NCBI RefSeq assembly: GCF_002210225.1
Contig: NZ_MWUJ01000018.1
Span: forward strand, 1,465 to 63,065
Direction of reading: 5' to 3'
Source of the DNA: Geofilum rhodophaeum
Lineage (GTDB): Bacteria > Bacteroidota > Bacteroidia > Bacteroidales > Marinilabiliaceae
Length of the DNA stretch: 61,601 nucleotides
Position 1 is the first letter of the stretch; each line of letters begins with the position of its first letter. This document shows, piece by piece, positions 17,310 through 25,639 of the stretch. Made by a program: the position numbers and the translations under genes. Below the pieces are notes generated by a model. It saw only the letters and a program-made list of their open reading frames with translations, had not been told where the DNA came from and ran no database searches.

Positions 17310-18388
17310 GCTTGACGTGTACCATCTGCGCTTTCGCTTATTTCCGGAGCCTTTGCTTCGTTCACTAAAATCCGGGAACTCGCCTACGGCTCAAACAGCC
17401 CGGATTTTTACGTTCACTTCACAAAGGCTCTTTTTCGGAAATAACCTGAGGCTTGATGGTACACATCTGCGCTCGGACGAGAAGTTTTCTGAATGCCCCA
17501 GGAATACACTCCTTCCCTTCCAGAGTTTGGCTTGATGTGTACCATCTGCGCTTTCGCTTATTTCCGGAGCCTTTGCTTCGTTCACTAAAATCCGGGAACT
17601 CGCCTATGGCTCAAACAGCCCGGATTTTTACGTTCACTTAACAAATGCTCTTTTTCGGAAATAACCTGAGGCTTGATGGTACACATCTGCGCTTGGACGA
17701 GAAACTTTCTGAATGCCACTGTTATACACCACTTCCCTTCCAGAGTTTGGCTTGATGTGTACCATCTGCGCTTTCGCTTATTTCCGGAGCCTTTGCTTCG
17801 TTCACTAAAATCCGGGAACTCGCCTACGGCTCAAACAGCCCGGATTTTTACGTTCACTTCACAAAGGCTCTTTTTCGGAAATAACCTGAGGCTTGATGGT
17901 ACACATCTGCGCTCGGACGAGAAATTTTCTGAATGCCACTGTTATACACCACTTCCCTTCCAGAGTTTGGCTTGATGTGTACCATCTGCGCTTTCGCTTA
18001 TTTCCGGAGCCTTTGCTTCGTTCACTAAAATCCGGGAACTCGCCTACGGCTCAAACAGCCCGGATTTTTACGTTCACTTAACAAAGGCTCTTTTTCGGAA
18101 ATAACCTGAGGCTTGATGGTACACATCTGCGCTCGGACGAGAAATTTTCTGAATGCCACTGTTATACACCACTTCCCTTCCAGAGTTTGGCTTGATGTGT
18201 ACCATCTGCGCTTTCGCTTATTTCCGGAGCCTTTGCTTCGTTCACTAAAATCCGGGAACTCGCCTACGGCTCAAACAGCCCGGATTTTTACGTTCACTTA
18301 ACAAAGACTCTTATTCGGAAATAACCTGAGGCTTGATGGTACACATCTGCGCTCGGACGAGTAATTCTCTGAAGGCCGCTGCCCCCGT
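17310..18388. repeat. Tandem array of five 220-bp palindromic units
   Basis: Units begin at about 17310, 17530, 17750, 17970 and 18190, exactly 220 bp apart and nearly identical. Each holds outer arms GATGTGTACCATC / GATGGTACACATC (13 bp perfect, for example 17534-17546 and 17675-17687), middle arms AGCCTTTG / CAAAGGCT, inner arms AAAATCCGGG / CCCGGATTTT and the core GAACTCGCCTACGGCTCAAA. 220 is not a multiple of three, so the frames through it are not a protein repeat. The last unit decays into the higBA upstream region. Confidence 0.93.
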
Positions 18389-18562
18389 ACGTCCCGGAAG
18401 GATTTCACAAAAAGAGAAAAGCGAATTGGTTCCTTGTTATGTTCGACTGGTTTTGAGTGAAAGTCAGGCTGTGTTTTGGCCCAACCAATTAGATGAAGAA
18501 CCTCATTATTTTTTGTTGTAGCACATCGAAGAAAAACACTTAAGCAACTCGATAAAACCTAT

Positions 18563-18577
18563 ATCCCAAACTGGGAT
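18563..18577. promoter_or_regulatory. Inverted repeat, possible HigA operator
   Basis: ATCCCA-AAC-TGGGAT is a perfect 6-bp inverted repeat with a 3-nt spacer 31 nt before the higB start. HigA antitoxins commonly bind such dyads to repress their own operon. A related word ATCCCAATTCTGGGCAGGAT occurs near 24620, upstream of another XRE-linked TA pair. Confidence 0.45.
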
Positions 18578-18595
18578 TTGTTGATCGTTTTTTTG

Positions 18596-18603
18596 TATCT
18601 TTA
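18596..18603 (+). promoter_or_regulatory. Putative -7 box of higBA
   Basis: TATCTTTA differs from TAnnTTTG at one position and ends only 4 nt before the higB ATG, so the transcript may be nearly leaderless. The dyad at 18563-18577 overlaps the likely -33 zone, which suits repression. Confidence 0.35.
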
Positions 18604-18607
18604 CTTC

Positions 18608-18907
18608 ATGAGAATTATTGCATTTAGAACGCTAAGAGAGTTTTTTGAAAAACCAGAGTATTCTGATTCCGAAGTCTCTTTGAGAGCTTGGTATCATGAT
18701 GCTAAATCAGCAGAATGGAAAAACTCAAATGAGTTGAAAAAGCAATATATAAATGCCAGTATTGTCGGAGACGGAAGAGTAGTTTTCAATATAAAGGGCA
18801 ACGATTATAGACTAGTAGCTGCGATTGATTATGAATTTCAAGTGATTTTTATAAGATTTATTGGAACTCATAAACAATACGATAAAATTAACTCTAAAAC
18901 GATTTAA
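18608..18907 (+). CDS. higB: HigB-type mRNA interferase toxin
   Basis: The 99-residue protein matches the HigB_toxin family (PF09907): MRIIAFRTLREFFEK at the start, the LRAWYHDAKSAEW motif, the core ADIVGDGRVVFNIKGNDYRL-like segment and IRFIGTHKQYDKI near the C-terminus. HigB cleaves mRNA on translating ribosomes. The ATG at 18608 is preferred to one at 18578 because family members begin at MRIIAF. The antitoxin gene follows after 2 nt. Toxin-first gene order is typical for hig. The pair sits inside the palindromic repeat zone. Confidence 0.92.
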   Translation: MRIIAFRTLREFFEKPEYSDSEVSLRAWYHDAKSAEWKNSNELKKQYINASIVGDGRVVFNIKGNDYRLVAAIDYEFQVIFIRFIGTHKQYDKINSKTI

Positions 18908-18909
18908 CT

Positions 18910-19260
18910 ATGAATATTCGACCAATAAAAACAGAAAAAGATTACAATACTGCCATAAGCAGAATTGAAGAATTGTGGGGAGCAAAAAAAGATACTCCTG
19001 AAGGTGATGAATTAGACTTATTAGTGACCTTAGTTGAATCATATGAGATGAAGCATTATCCCATCGCACCGCCAGACCCTATTGATGCGATTAAATTCCG
19101 TATGGAGCAAATGGGAATGACTAATGCTGATATGGTAAAATATCTTGGTAGTCAAAGTCGGGTAAGTGAAGTTCTTAACAGAAAGAGAAGTCTATCCTTG
19201 GGTATGATAAAATCACTTTACAAGGGATTAAAGATACCAGCAGAGATTTTATTAGCCTGA
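18910..19260 (+). CDS. higA: HigA-type antitoxin, XRE helix-turn-helix
   Basis: The 116-residue protein has an N-terminal helical part (RPIKTEKDYNTAISRIEELW) and a C-terminal HTH (MTNADMVKYLGSQSRVSEVL ending with NRKRSLSLGMIKSLYKGL), matching antitoxins that pair with PF09907 toxins. It neutralises HigB and represses the operon through the dyad upstream. The gap to higB is 2 nt. Palindromic family sequence resumes 15 nt after the stop. Confidence 0.92.
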   Translation: MNIRPIKTEKDYNTAISRIEELWGAKKDTPEGDELDLLVTLVESYEMKHYPIAPPDPIDAIKFRMEQMGMTNADMVKYLGSQSRVSEVLNRKRSLSLGMIKSLYKGLKIPAEILLA

Positions 19261-19269
19261 TTGACTTAA

Positions 19270-19300
19270 GTCTGGCTTGATGTATACCATCTGCGCCATC
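19270..19300. repeat. Right-hand repeat remnant after higBA
   Basis: GTCTGGCTTGATGTATACCA and TCTGCGCC match the beginning of the 220-bp unit. With the array ending at 18388, higBA is bracketed by the same repeat family in the same orientation. Confidence 0.65.
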
Positions 19301-19390
19301 CTAACATAATAATTAATAGTTCTTGTTTAAAACTCAGCATGTCAGCGTGTTGAAGTTCGTTTTGCAGCGCTTTTTCGTGAAATATTTCAC

Positions 19391-19398
19391 TATATTTG
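19391..19398 (+). promoter_or_regulatory. Putative -7 box of the PAAR/effector operon
   Basis: TATATTTG, a perfect TAnnTTTG match, lies 50 nt before the PAAR start codon. Confidence 0.45.
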
Positions 19399-19448
19399 GT
19401 AGCTGAAAATGTTGAAAACCTTAACTGTTCACTTTAACCCAACTAGTT

Positions 19449-20237
19449 ATGGCAGGAAAACCCATTGCCACCCTGGGCAGTATGCATGTATGCCCCATGT
19501 GCACCGGCCTTGTTCCACATGTAGGCGGACCCGTAGCCGGTCCCGGAGCCCCCAACGTACTTATTAACGGAAAACCAGCCGCCCTGGTGGGCGACATCTG
19601 CGTGTGTTCAGGTCCCCCCGACACCATAGTACAGGGCGAACCCACCGTCTTGATCAACGGCGTACCCGTGGCCACTATGGGCAGTATGACCGCACACGGC
19701 GGGAGCATAGTCTCCGGCGAGCCCAATGTAATTATAGGCTCCGGCACCACATCCAAGCCTACCACCATAATGCCCGTTAAGCAAATCCCCTTTCCGAAAA
19801 TCCGTTTTGCCGATCGAGTCGGCGCCGCCATTAAGGGCAAGAGTGGCGAGCTCAGGCAAGCCAAAGAAAATCAACAGCAGCTCAAAGAAGAAGCCGCCAG
19901 CGAAGAGGCAGCGCAAAGCCCCAGGCTGTTTAACCTTAAGTGGACCTACGAAGAAGCGTCAACCCGCGATGCCCAGCTGGAAGAGAAGCTGGTGATGACC
20001 ACCGAAGTAGCTGGTATTGACGACGGAGCCACCATTGTTTTTGCTGTATATCAAAAAGCAGAAAAGGCCGACGAAGAAGATCTGCTCCTTGGCGAAGCGG
20101 AGGGCAAAGTCAGCGACCATAAAGCCAGTGCCGAATGGGACTTTAAGCCGGAAGAGTTGTCCGCCCAGGCGGACCACGACACCCTCTCCGAAGAAATGGA
20201 TTTAGGAAACTATTATTTTACCGTACGCCATGAGTAG
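19449..20237 (+). CDS. PAAR-domain protein of a contractile injection system
   Basis: The 262-residue protein begins with a PAAR-like domain (residues about 1-100): repeated GxxVxxGxPxVLINGxPAA motifs and Cys/His residues (HVCPMCTGLVPH, CVCSGPP, AHGGSI) that would coordinate the metal at the spike tip. The C-terminal 150 residues are an acidic, Glu/Ala-rich region with a beta-sandwich-like end (LKWTYEEASTRD, GNYYFTVRHE) that could dock the effector. PAAR proteins cap VgrG spikes and carry effectors. The 8-nt overlap with the toxin gene implies coupled synthesis. The start of a vgrG lies at the far end of the window. Confidence 0.9.
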   Translation: MAGKPIATLGSMHVCPMCTGLVPHVGGPVAGPGAPNVLINGKPAALVGDICVCSGPPDTIVQGEPTVLINGVPVATMGSMTAHGGSIVSGEPNVIIGSGTTSKPTTIMPVKQIPFPKIRFADRVGAAIKGKSGELRQAKENQQQLKEEAASEEAAQSPRLFNLKWTYEEASTRDAQLEEKLVMTTEVAGIDDGATIVFAVYQKAEKADEEDLLLGEAEGKVSDHKASAEWDFKPEELSAQADHDTLSEEMDLGNYYFTVRHE

Positions 20238-23200
20238 CACCGCCACCATTAACGATACCGAACGGCCCGAGGTAACCGTATTGCGTAAAAGCATTGTCAT
20301 TCATCCGCTGAGGTACACCCTGTTTCGGAAAAGTCCTTTTCTGGGAATGGCCCATCGGTTTTTTCCCTTTCCAGATGCTTATGGAGAGGTTACAGGGCTG
20401 GCCTTTGACGGGCAACCTCAAATTAAAGAAGTCAACAGTTCTAAAGGCGTATTACAGCAGGAGGCACTGCAGGCTACCATTCAGCAGCCTTCCAGCACCC
20501 GTGTAGCAACGTATTATCACAGACCCTATACCCACTTGCAGAAGGAGACCGAAACCGATAAACTGGAGGTGGGAGATTTGGAGGAACCCGCGACAGCAGG
20601 CCGTTACGAATACCAGTTTGCCGCTGCTCCCGTTCGCCCCGGATGGATTTATGTGTTCAACGAAGAGGATAAAGTGCTGCGCGAGTACGAAGTGATTCAG
20701 GGCAATGGTCAGATTCAGTGCAAGCTAATGCGCTACAACAAAGCAGGCGAGACCCAATTCAAGGAAGCAGAGCGGCAACAAAAGGCCTATAAGGGCATTC
20801 CAGTGGATCCTGAAACCAAAAAACTCCGGATGGAGTTTTTTGAAATCCGATGGGATGAGACTTTATCTTCCAAAGTACTCCAGGGCCGAAAGCAAGATTT
20901 TATCGAGGGCTTTCAGCTTTTTGATGTACAGCAATGGGTGAACCAGGAAGGCACACAAAGCGGCGTGTTCAGTCGCGACGACATCCCCGAACACTACCTG
21001 CCCAACACCAGCGACACCCTGGGTTTTAAGGACCTGTACAAGGAAAGACTCGAGGACAAGGTAAACCCGCTGCATCACCCATTTGTATGTCTGCACGATC
21101 GCCTGGGAGCCGCCAACGATATTTGTCACGACCTGTATCAACTCGAAGCCCTGCACGAAGCCCTTATCCACAACCCCAAAACCGGAATACCCCTTGGTGA
21201 GCTGCTCAGCGCCTTGCTTGAAGATCCCTTAACCGGAGTGGAAACAGCCAAAGCCCGGTATCAGGCAAAAAAACAGGGGCATCACAATTTTGAAAGCTAC
21301 GAAAAGCAGTATCTGTTGGCCGCAAGTACCTTCAGCGCCATTCAGCTGGAGCTGGAACGTTTGCAATACACCCAGGCAGGCAGTGCCGAAGCCATTGATG
21401 AACTCAATAAACAGAGAGCGAAAGTCGATTGGGCGGCCATAACGCAGATTTTACAAATCAGAGCACGCAAGCACATGCGGGTGAACATCAACAACACCCG
21501 CAGCAGTTTGTTGACTTTACTGCAAAGTGACTACTATCAACACCTGTTGCTGGCCGAGTTTAACGACTATGCCGACCGGCTGCACGGCTTTAAAGGAGAA
21601 TTGATTACCCACGATACGATGTTGGCACGCGAGCCCCGGGCCCGCGATGCCGACATCGTGCTGTTTTATCAGAAACGCATCGATTTAGACCAGTACTTTG
21701 AACAAAAGCTGGCTGCGGATTCTCCATTCAGCAAGCTGATGGAGCAGGAAGTAAATGTGGGAGAAAAGATACTCAGCACCGCCGAAGGCGGTCGGCAAAT
21801 ACTGAGCATACTCGAGACTTACATCAGCTACTGCAAGGGCGAAAAGGAAATCAAAATCATTACCAAGTATCTGAACAGCATTAAGCTTAGCGATTTTGAG
21901 TTTAAAACCGCCCTGGCCACCCTCGACGACATTCTGGCCTATGCCGAGGAAATAGGACTGGCTGGCGTACTTTCCGGTCAGCGTTCAAATGATAAAAATA
22001 TCATTTCCAGAACCATTTTGGAGGTGCTCGATTCCGGAGAAAGCATCCCCTACATAAGAATTGCGCCCCGAGCCACAGCCGCCATCCGAAAAGTCGATGA
22101 ATTGCTGCAAAAAGCCAAGCTCGAAGAAGTGGGTATGGGACTGGCCGTTTTCAACCTGGTGAACAGCATCAGAGCCACCCAGGAAAATGATGGGCGCAGC
22201 GCAAGCCATAAAGCCGTAGCCATTGGCGCAGCCTCCTTCGCCGTCACCCACAGTCTGGCCAGCTACCTTTATGCCCGCAAAGAACTGTCGAAACGGCTTA
22301 TTGGTCGTGCAGTAAGCAAAAAACTGGTGACACGGATCGGGTACGTAGGCGACTGCCTAACCATAGTGGAGTCCATTTTTAATATGCGCCAGGCATTTTT
22401 AGAGAAAAACGAGATGCAAGCTTTTGCTTACATGGGCGCCGCTGCCGCCGCAGCCGCCAGTCTGGTCTTTAGCGTAAAAGGCGTTTCAATAAGTCTGAGT
22501 GCCATCATGGCCAGCGGAGCAGGAGCAAGTGTCGCCGGAACCGTCCTTCTGGCTATATGGCCCATTTTGGTTTTAGCTGCGCTGACCATTTTCTTTGCCT
22601 GGCTGACTGCATCGACAGCTTATTCGCCCCAGGTCCTTTTTTATGCCAATTACCTGTTTAATCTGGATGGCCTAAAAGACCTAAAGCTGAACTACGCCGA
22701 GCTGACTTGTGAGGCCCTTATGGCTGAAATTGAGTCCAGCAAAAACGAGATCATATCCAAGACCTTTGCTCATTTTCGCGATTTTGACGCGGCCATCCGG
22801 GAGTTCGAAAGTTTGTACCCCATGCTTGTCATCAATGCCAATTCTGAGGATCAGCAAAAGGGTGTTTTGGTATATGATGGCAGGCGGGGAGCGGATAAGC
22901 AGTTTGAAAATAGGGTAGAGGTTATAAAATTTGAAGGACAGTTTTTGCAATTCTCGTCAGACATGGCGGTGGAGTATGGCCTGCTTTCTGTACGGCCCGA
23001 TAAGCAGCGTGGTAATGGCGTGGGAGTCTTCTTCACCGGCTTTGAAAGAGTGGAGTTTTTTAAGAACAGTCTTCGATTTTCTATTAGATATGATATCAGA
23101 TCTGTTTCGGAGGAGCGATTTTATGACGATGCCTGGTTTCTCATCCGCTTAATACTTAATGAAGGACAGGGCCAGTATTGGCCCATTACTGCGAATAATC

Positions 23201-23514
23201 AGCAAGCAAGATACTACGTTGTAAAGGCCAGGTTAAAAGAAAGTGGGGAGGTGAAAGCCGACCTAAATGATTTGTACAGAACGTCTGTAGGTAGAGAATA
23301 TTCAAGGTCCTCAACAGATTTTTTAAACAAAGAAAACACCCGTGAAGCATTTGAGGACTATCAAAAAAGAAAGACCTTAACCATTTGGAGTGTGGATGAG
23401 TTTATGGCTGAAACCGGCTTACAACCCGGGCGCATAAGCACCATCAAAAGGTTGAATGACGAAGTTAATCCGGAAACCGAACGGTTTATCACCAATTTTT
23501 TTAAATCAAAATGA
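20230..23514 (+). CDS. Large VasX-like effector, probable membrane-damaging toxin
   Basis: The 1094-residue protein has an N-terminal region like that of toxin VasX and related type VI effectors, including the APVRPGWIYVFNE motif (about residue 137) followed by a helical central part. Long hydrophobic segments lie at about residues 659-681 and 731-795 (Ala/Gly-rich, then a WPILVLAALTIFFAWL helix), as expected of colicin-like pore formers. The C-terminal 250 residues are soluble and unrecognised. It follows the PAAR gene with an 8-nt overlap and precedes a lipoprotein gene with a 4-nt overlap. Role inferred: PAAR-delivered toxin against competitor membranes. The family similarity is weak outside the N-terminus. 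Confidence 0.75.
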   Translation: MSSTATINDTERPEVTVLRKSIVIHPLRYTLFRKSPFLGMAHRFFPFPDAYGEVTGLAFDGQPQIKEVNSSKGVLQQEALQATIQQPSSTRVATYYHRPYTHLQKETETDKLEVGDLEEPATAGRYEYQFAAAPVRPGWIYVFNEEDKVLREYEVIQGNGQIQCKLMRYNKAGETQFKEAERQQKAYKGIPVDPETKKLRMEFFEIRWDETLSSKVLQGRKQDFIEGFQLFDVQQWVNQEGTQSGVFSRDDIPEHYLPNTSDTLGFKDLYKERLEDKVNPLHHPFVCLHDRLGAANDICHDLYQLEALHEALIHNPKTGIPLGELLSALLEDPLTGVETAKARYQAKKQGHHNFESYEKQYLLAASTFSAIQLELERLQYTQAGSAEAIDELNKQRAKVDWAAITQILQIRARKHMRVNINNTRSSLLTLLQSDYYQHLLLAEFNDYADRLHGFKGELITHDTMLAREPRARDADIVLFYQKRIDLDQYFEQKLAADSPFSKLMEQEVNVGEKILSTAEGGRQILSILETYISYCKGEKEIKIITKYLNSIKLSDFEFKTALATLDDILAYAEEIGLAGVLSGQRSNDKNIISRTILEVLDSGESIPYIRIAPRATAAIRKVDELLQKAKLEEVGMGLAVFNLVNSIRATQENDGRSASHKAVAIGAASFAVTHSLASYLYARKELSKRLIGRAVSKKLVTRIGYVGDCLTIVESIFNMRQAFLEKNEMQAFAYMGAAAAAAASLVFSVKGVSISLSAIMASGAGASVAGTVLLAIWPILVLAALTIFFAWLTASTAYSPQVLFYANYLFNLDGLKDLKLNYAELTCEALMAEIESSKNEIISKTFAHFRDFDAAIREFESLYPMLVINANSEDQQKGVLVYDGRRGADKQFENRVEVIKFEGQFLQFSSDMAVEYGLLSVRPDKQRGNGVGVFFTGFERVEFFKNSLRFSIRYDIRSVSEERFYDDAWFLIRLILNEGQGQYWPITANNQQARYYVVKARLKESGEVKADLNDLYRTSVGREYSRSSTDFLNKENTREAFEDYQKRKTLTIWSVDEFMAETGLQPGRISTIKRLNDEVNPETERFITNFFKSK

Positions 23515-24596
23515 ATATGATAACAAAGAAGCTTATTTGGGCAGGGATGATTTTGGTTGTTTTAATGGCGTGCCAACAGCCAAGAAAAAAAGCTGCGGTT
23601 CACTGGGGAGAGCGCCCAAACGTGGAAGATCACTTTATTGAAGTTGTACCTTTAAAGGGAGTGGATGGCTTGCCCGATACCAATGTGGTTGTGGTGGGTG
23701 ATGGGCCGGAAAAGCAACAGCAGTATGCGGCGAGCTTGAAAAAGCTTGATGGCCTGATCGCTGAAATGGCCAGGAAGGTTGATTCTTATGAAGACCAGCC
23801 CGTGTATTGGGTGGAGATACACAGCGGAGGATTAGCAAGTACCCTTTTGGAGCTTAATGGAATTCCGTTTTCGTATGCTTATACCACCAGGTATAACGAA
23901 TTTCGTGTTGATTTGATAAATCCTTTAATTGAAAAAAGTGGTGAGCAGAAGTTGAAAATCAGAGTTTTTGAAAATGCAGGTCTGGACGACAGCGACTACT
24001 TTTTTCTGCGCGTAGGTTATGCCCCGGATATTCGTCAGCGTGAAAGTCAGCCGCAGTATTTAACGGACTCTATTAAAGTGCCTGCCTATGCCCAGGATTG
24101 GCTCACGGTATATTGGGATACCACCATCACCTTTCAGGCCCAGGTGCCCTGGGATTACAGCGAGCGGCTGGCCAGGGCCACCGATTTGCGCACCCTGCCC
24201 AATTTGGAGGAGCAAGTGTTGAAGAAGTACGAGCAGTTGCGCCAGAACTTTATCGATTGCGATGTTACCGAGATAGTTAAGCAGTCATCAGGTAAGGTAA
24301 AACGTGAGTATGAAACGAATTATATTGCTTCCGGAGCGCTTATGCTGAACGATATTAAGCGTGATTTAACCATTTATGCGCCCAATCACCCTGATAAGGT
24401 TGTTTACCCTATATCTTATTATGAACTGGCGCTTTATAAGGATGGTAAATTGGTGCAATTGCGAGGGCGTGAAAACAAGAAAGGGGCATTAAGGACTGTT
24501 GAGTACAATACCAATTTCCAAGAAGAGCCCTTTGATGTAAATCATAATTTTTTGCTCTACCTCCCCGAAGGAGCCACTGAGTTGCAAGTGTATTAA
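23511..24596 (+). CDS. Lipoprotein, candidate immunity protein for the effector
   Basis: The 361-residue product carries a lipoprotein signal (ILVVLMAC, cysteine at about residue 21) and an unrecognised mixed alpha/beta body with several aromatic-rich strands. The ATGA overlap with the toxin gene makes it part of the same operon. A membrane-anchored periplasmic or outer-membrane protein is the expected place for immunity to an injected membrane toxin, but an accessory or structural role cannot be excluded. A second start lies two codons downstream. Confidence 0.65.
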   Translation: MNMITKKLIWAGMILVVLMACQQPRKKAAVHWGERPNVEDHFIEVVPLKGVDGLPDTNVVVVGDGPEKQQQYAASLKKLDGLIAEMARKVDSYEDQPVYWVEIHSGGLASTLLELNGIPFSYAYTTRYNEFRVDLINPLIEKSGEQKLKIRVFENAGLDDSDYFFLRVGYAPDIRQRESQPQYLTDSIKVPAYAQDWLTVYWDTTITFQAQVPWDYSERLARATDLRTLPNLEEQVLKKYEQLRQNFIDCDVTEIVKQSSGKVKREYETNYIASGALMLNDIKRDLTIYAPNHPDKVVYPISYYELALYKDGKLVQLRGRENKKGALRTVEYNTNFQEEPFDVNHNFLLYLPEGATELQVY

Positions 24597-24693
24597 GGTT
24601 TTCTTGGTTGCACAATTAAATCCCAATTCTGGGCAGGATGGTTTTAAATCCTGATCTGGTACCTGCATGCTTGCATAAATGCCACTTATAAGT

Positions 24694-24701
24694 TAACTTT
24701 G
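24694..24701 (+). promoter_or_regulatory. Putative promoter of the RelE-like/XRE pair
   Basis: TAACTTTG fits TAnnTTTG, with a TTG at 24671 about 20 nt upstream as a -33 candidate. Its position 3 nt before the first ATG (24705) favours the second ATG at 24717 as the real start. Confidence 0.5.
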
Positions 24702-24716
24702 TAAATGTCCTTTATA

Positions 24717-25076
24717 ATGGAGCGAGTCCGAACAGTTGTTGCATATAGAAATTACTTTAAAGAATTTCTACTCGAGCAAACACCTAAGGTTCAAGATAAG
24801 ATCTTTAAAATTATTGAGATAATTGAATTTCAGGAAAGGATTCCTAGCAAGTACCTGAAACAAATAAAAGGAGCACAGGGCTTGTATGAAGCAAGAATTT
24901 CTTTTAGTTCTGATATTTGGAGGGTTTTTTGTTTTTTCGATAAAGACAGATTGGTCATCCTTTTAAATGGATTTCAAAAAAAAACACAAAAGACCCCCAA
25001 AAGTGAAATTGAAAGAGCTGAAAAGCTGATGAACGAGTATTTTTATAAAAAGGAGGATAGATATGAAACAGAATGA
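24717..25076 (+). CDS. RelE/Gp49-like type II toxin
   Basis: The 119-residue protein fits the phage-derived Gp49-like/HigB-2 toxin family (PF05973): KVQDKIFKIIEIIE, SKYLKQIKGAQGLYEARIS, WRVFCFFDKDRLVILLNGFQKKTQKTP. The last motif is the family signature. These are ribosome-dependent ribonucleases. The gene overlaps the downstream XRE antitoxin gene by 14 nt. The ATG at 24717 is chosen over 24705 on promoter position; both give family-like lengths. Confidence 0.9.
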   Translation: MERVRTVVAYRNYFKEFLLEQTPKVQDKIFKIIEIIEFQERIPSKYLKQIKGAQGLYEARISFSSDIWRVFCFFDKDRLVILLNGFQKKTQKTPKSEIERAEKLMNEYFYKKEDRYETE

Positions 25077-25362
25077 TACGACCACCTGGGACGAATTGAA
25101 GGATGATGTATATGGTAAGATTGGAACAGAACGACGGGATCGTATAGAGCGTGACTTCAAGTCGTTGAGAGTCGGCCTTCTGTTGAGAGAAGCAAGGGAA
25201 AAGAAACAGATGACACAAGGTCAACTAGGGGAAATTATTGATAAGAAGAGAAGTTACATATCCCGGGTTGAAAATGATTCCAGTAATATGACGCTTAAAA
25301 CACTATATGATATAGTTGAAAAAGGCCTTGGAGGGAAAATTAGAATTCAGATTGAGCTTTAG
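25063..25362 (+). CDS. XRE-family antitoxin
   Basis: The 99-residue protein has an N-terminal toxin-binding segment (TTWDELKDDVYGKIGTERR) and an HTH (LREAREKKQMTQGQLGEIID, KRSYISRVENDSSNMTLKTL) characteristic of antitoxins of Gp49-like toxins. It overlaps the toxin gene by 14 nt and should repress the shared promoter. Confidence 0.9.
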   Translation: MKQNDTTTWDELKDDVYGKIGTERRDRIERDFKSLRVGLLLREAREKKQMTQGQLGEIIDKKRSYISRVENDSSNMTLKTLYDIVEKGLGGKIRIQIEL

Positions 25363-25387
25363 GGCTGAAAGCTGATGTTTGATTTCA

Positions 25388-25576
25388 TCACTTAAGCCAT
25401 TCCGGCTCCGCTTTCAATAATTTAATCAACTCCCGGTTGAAGGCCTCCACGCCGAGTTGATTCAGGTGGTGCGCGTCGTAAAATGGAGGGAATCGTTGAG
25501 TAACAAAAGGTCGTTGAAGTTGTAATAGCGTGTTTATTCTGCATCCGAAAAATCGAGAAATGCCAACTTTAAGCAC
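25388..25576 (-). pseudogene. C-terminal remnant of an SGNH-type hydrolase
   Basis: The short frame ends with FYDAHHLNQLGVEAFNREL, which resembles the block V Asp-x-x-His-Leu-Asn motif that closes SGNH/GDSL or DUF1574-like acyl hydrolases. Everything upstream of this block is missing; on the other side the DNA switches to the next remnant, read in the opposite direction. This is best explained as a gene tail left by recombination. Confidence 0.5.
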
Positions 25577-25639
25577 CAGGATCAGGAACTGAACCTCAGC
25601 ACCAACAGCAATGGGGAAATAATTGTAGAAGGCCGCCGT

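Noticed and set aside
17317-18301. Repeated open frames of about 60-100 codons through the 220-bp array
   Set aside because: The period is not a multiple of three, frames appear on the repeat only, and codon use differs from neighbours; they are by-products of the repeat sequence.
17310-18388. CRISPR array
   Set aside because: Units are 220 bp and identical throughout, with no alternation of short repeats and unique spacers, and no cas genes are present.
6531-19300. Integron or superintegron
   Set aside because: TA cassettes between palindromes recall integrons, but no integrase gene and no attC core sites (RYYYAAC/GTTRRRY) were found, and cargo genes are too large and mixed.
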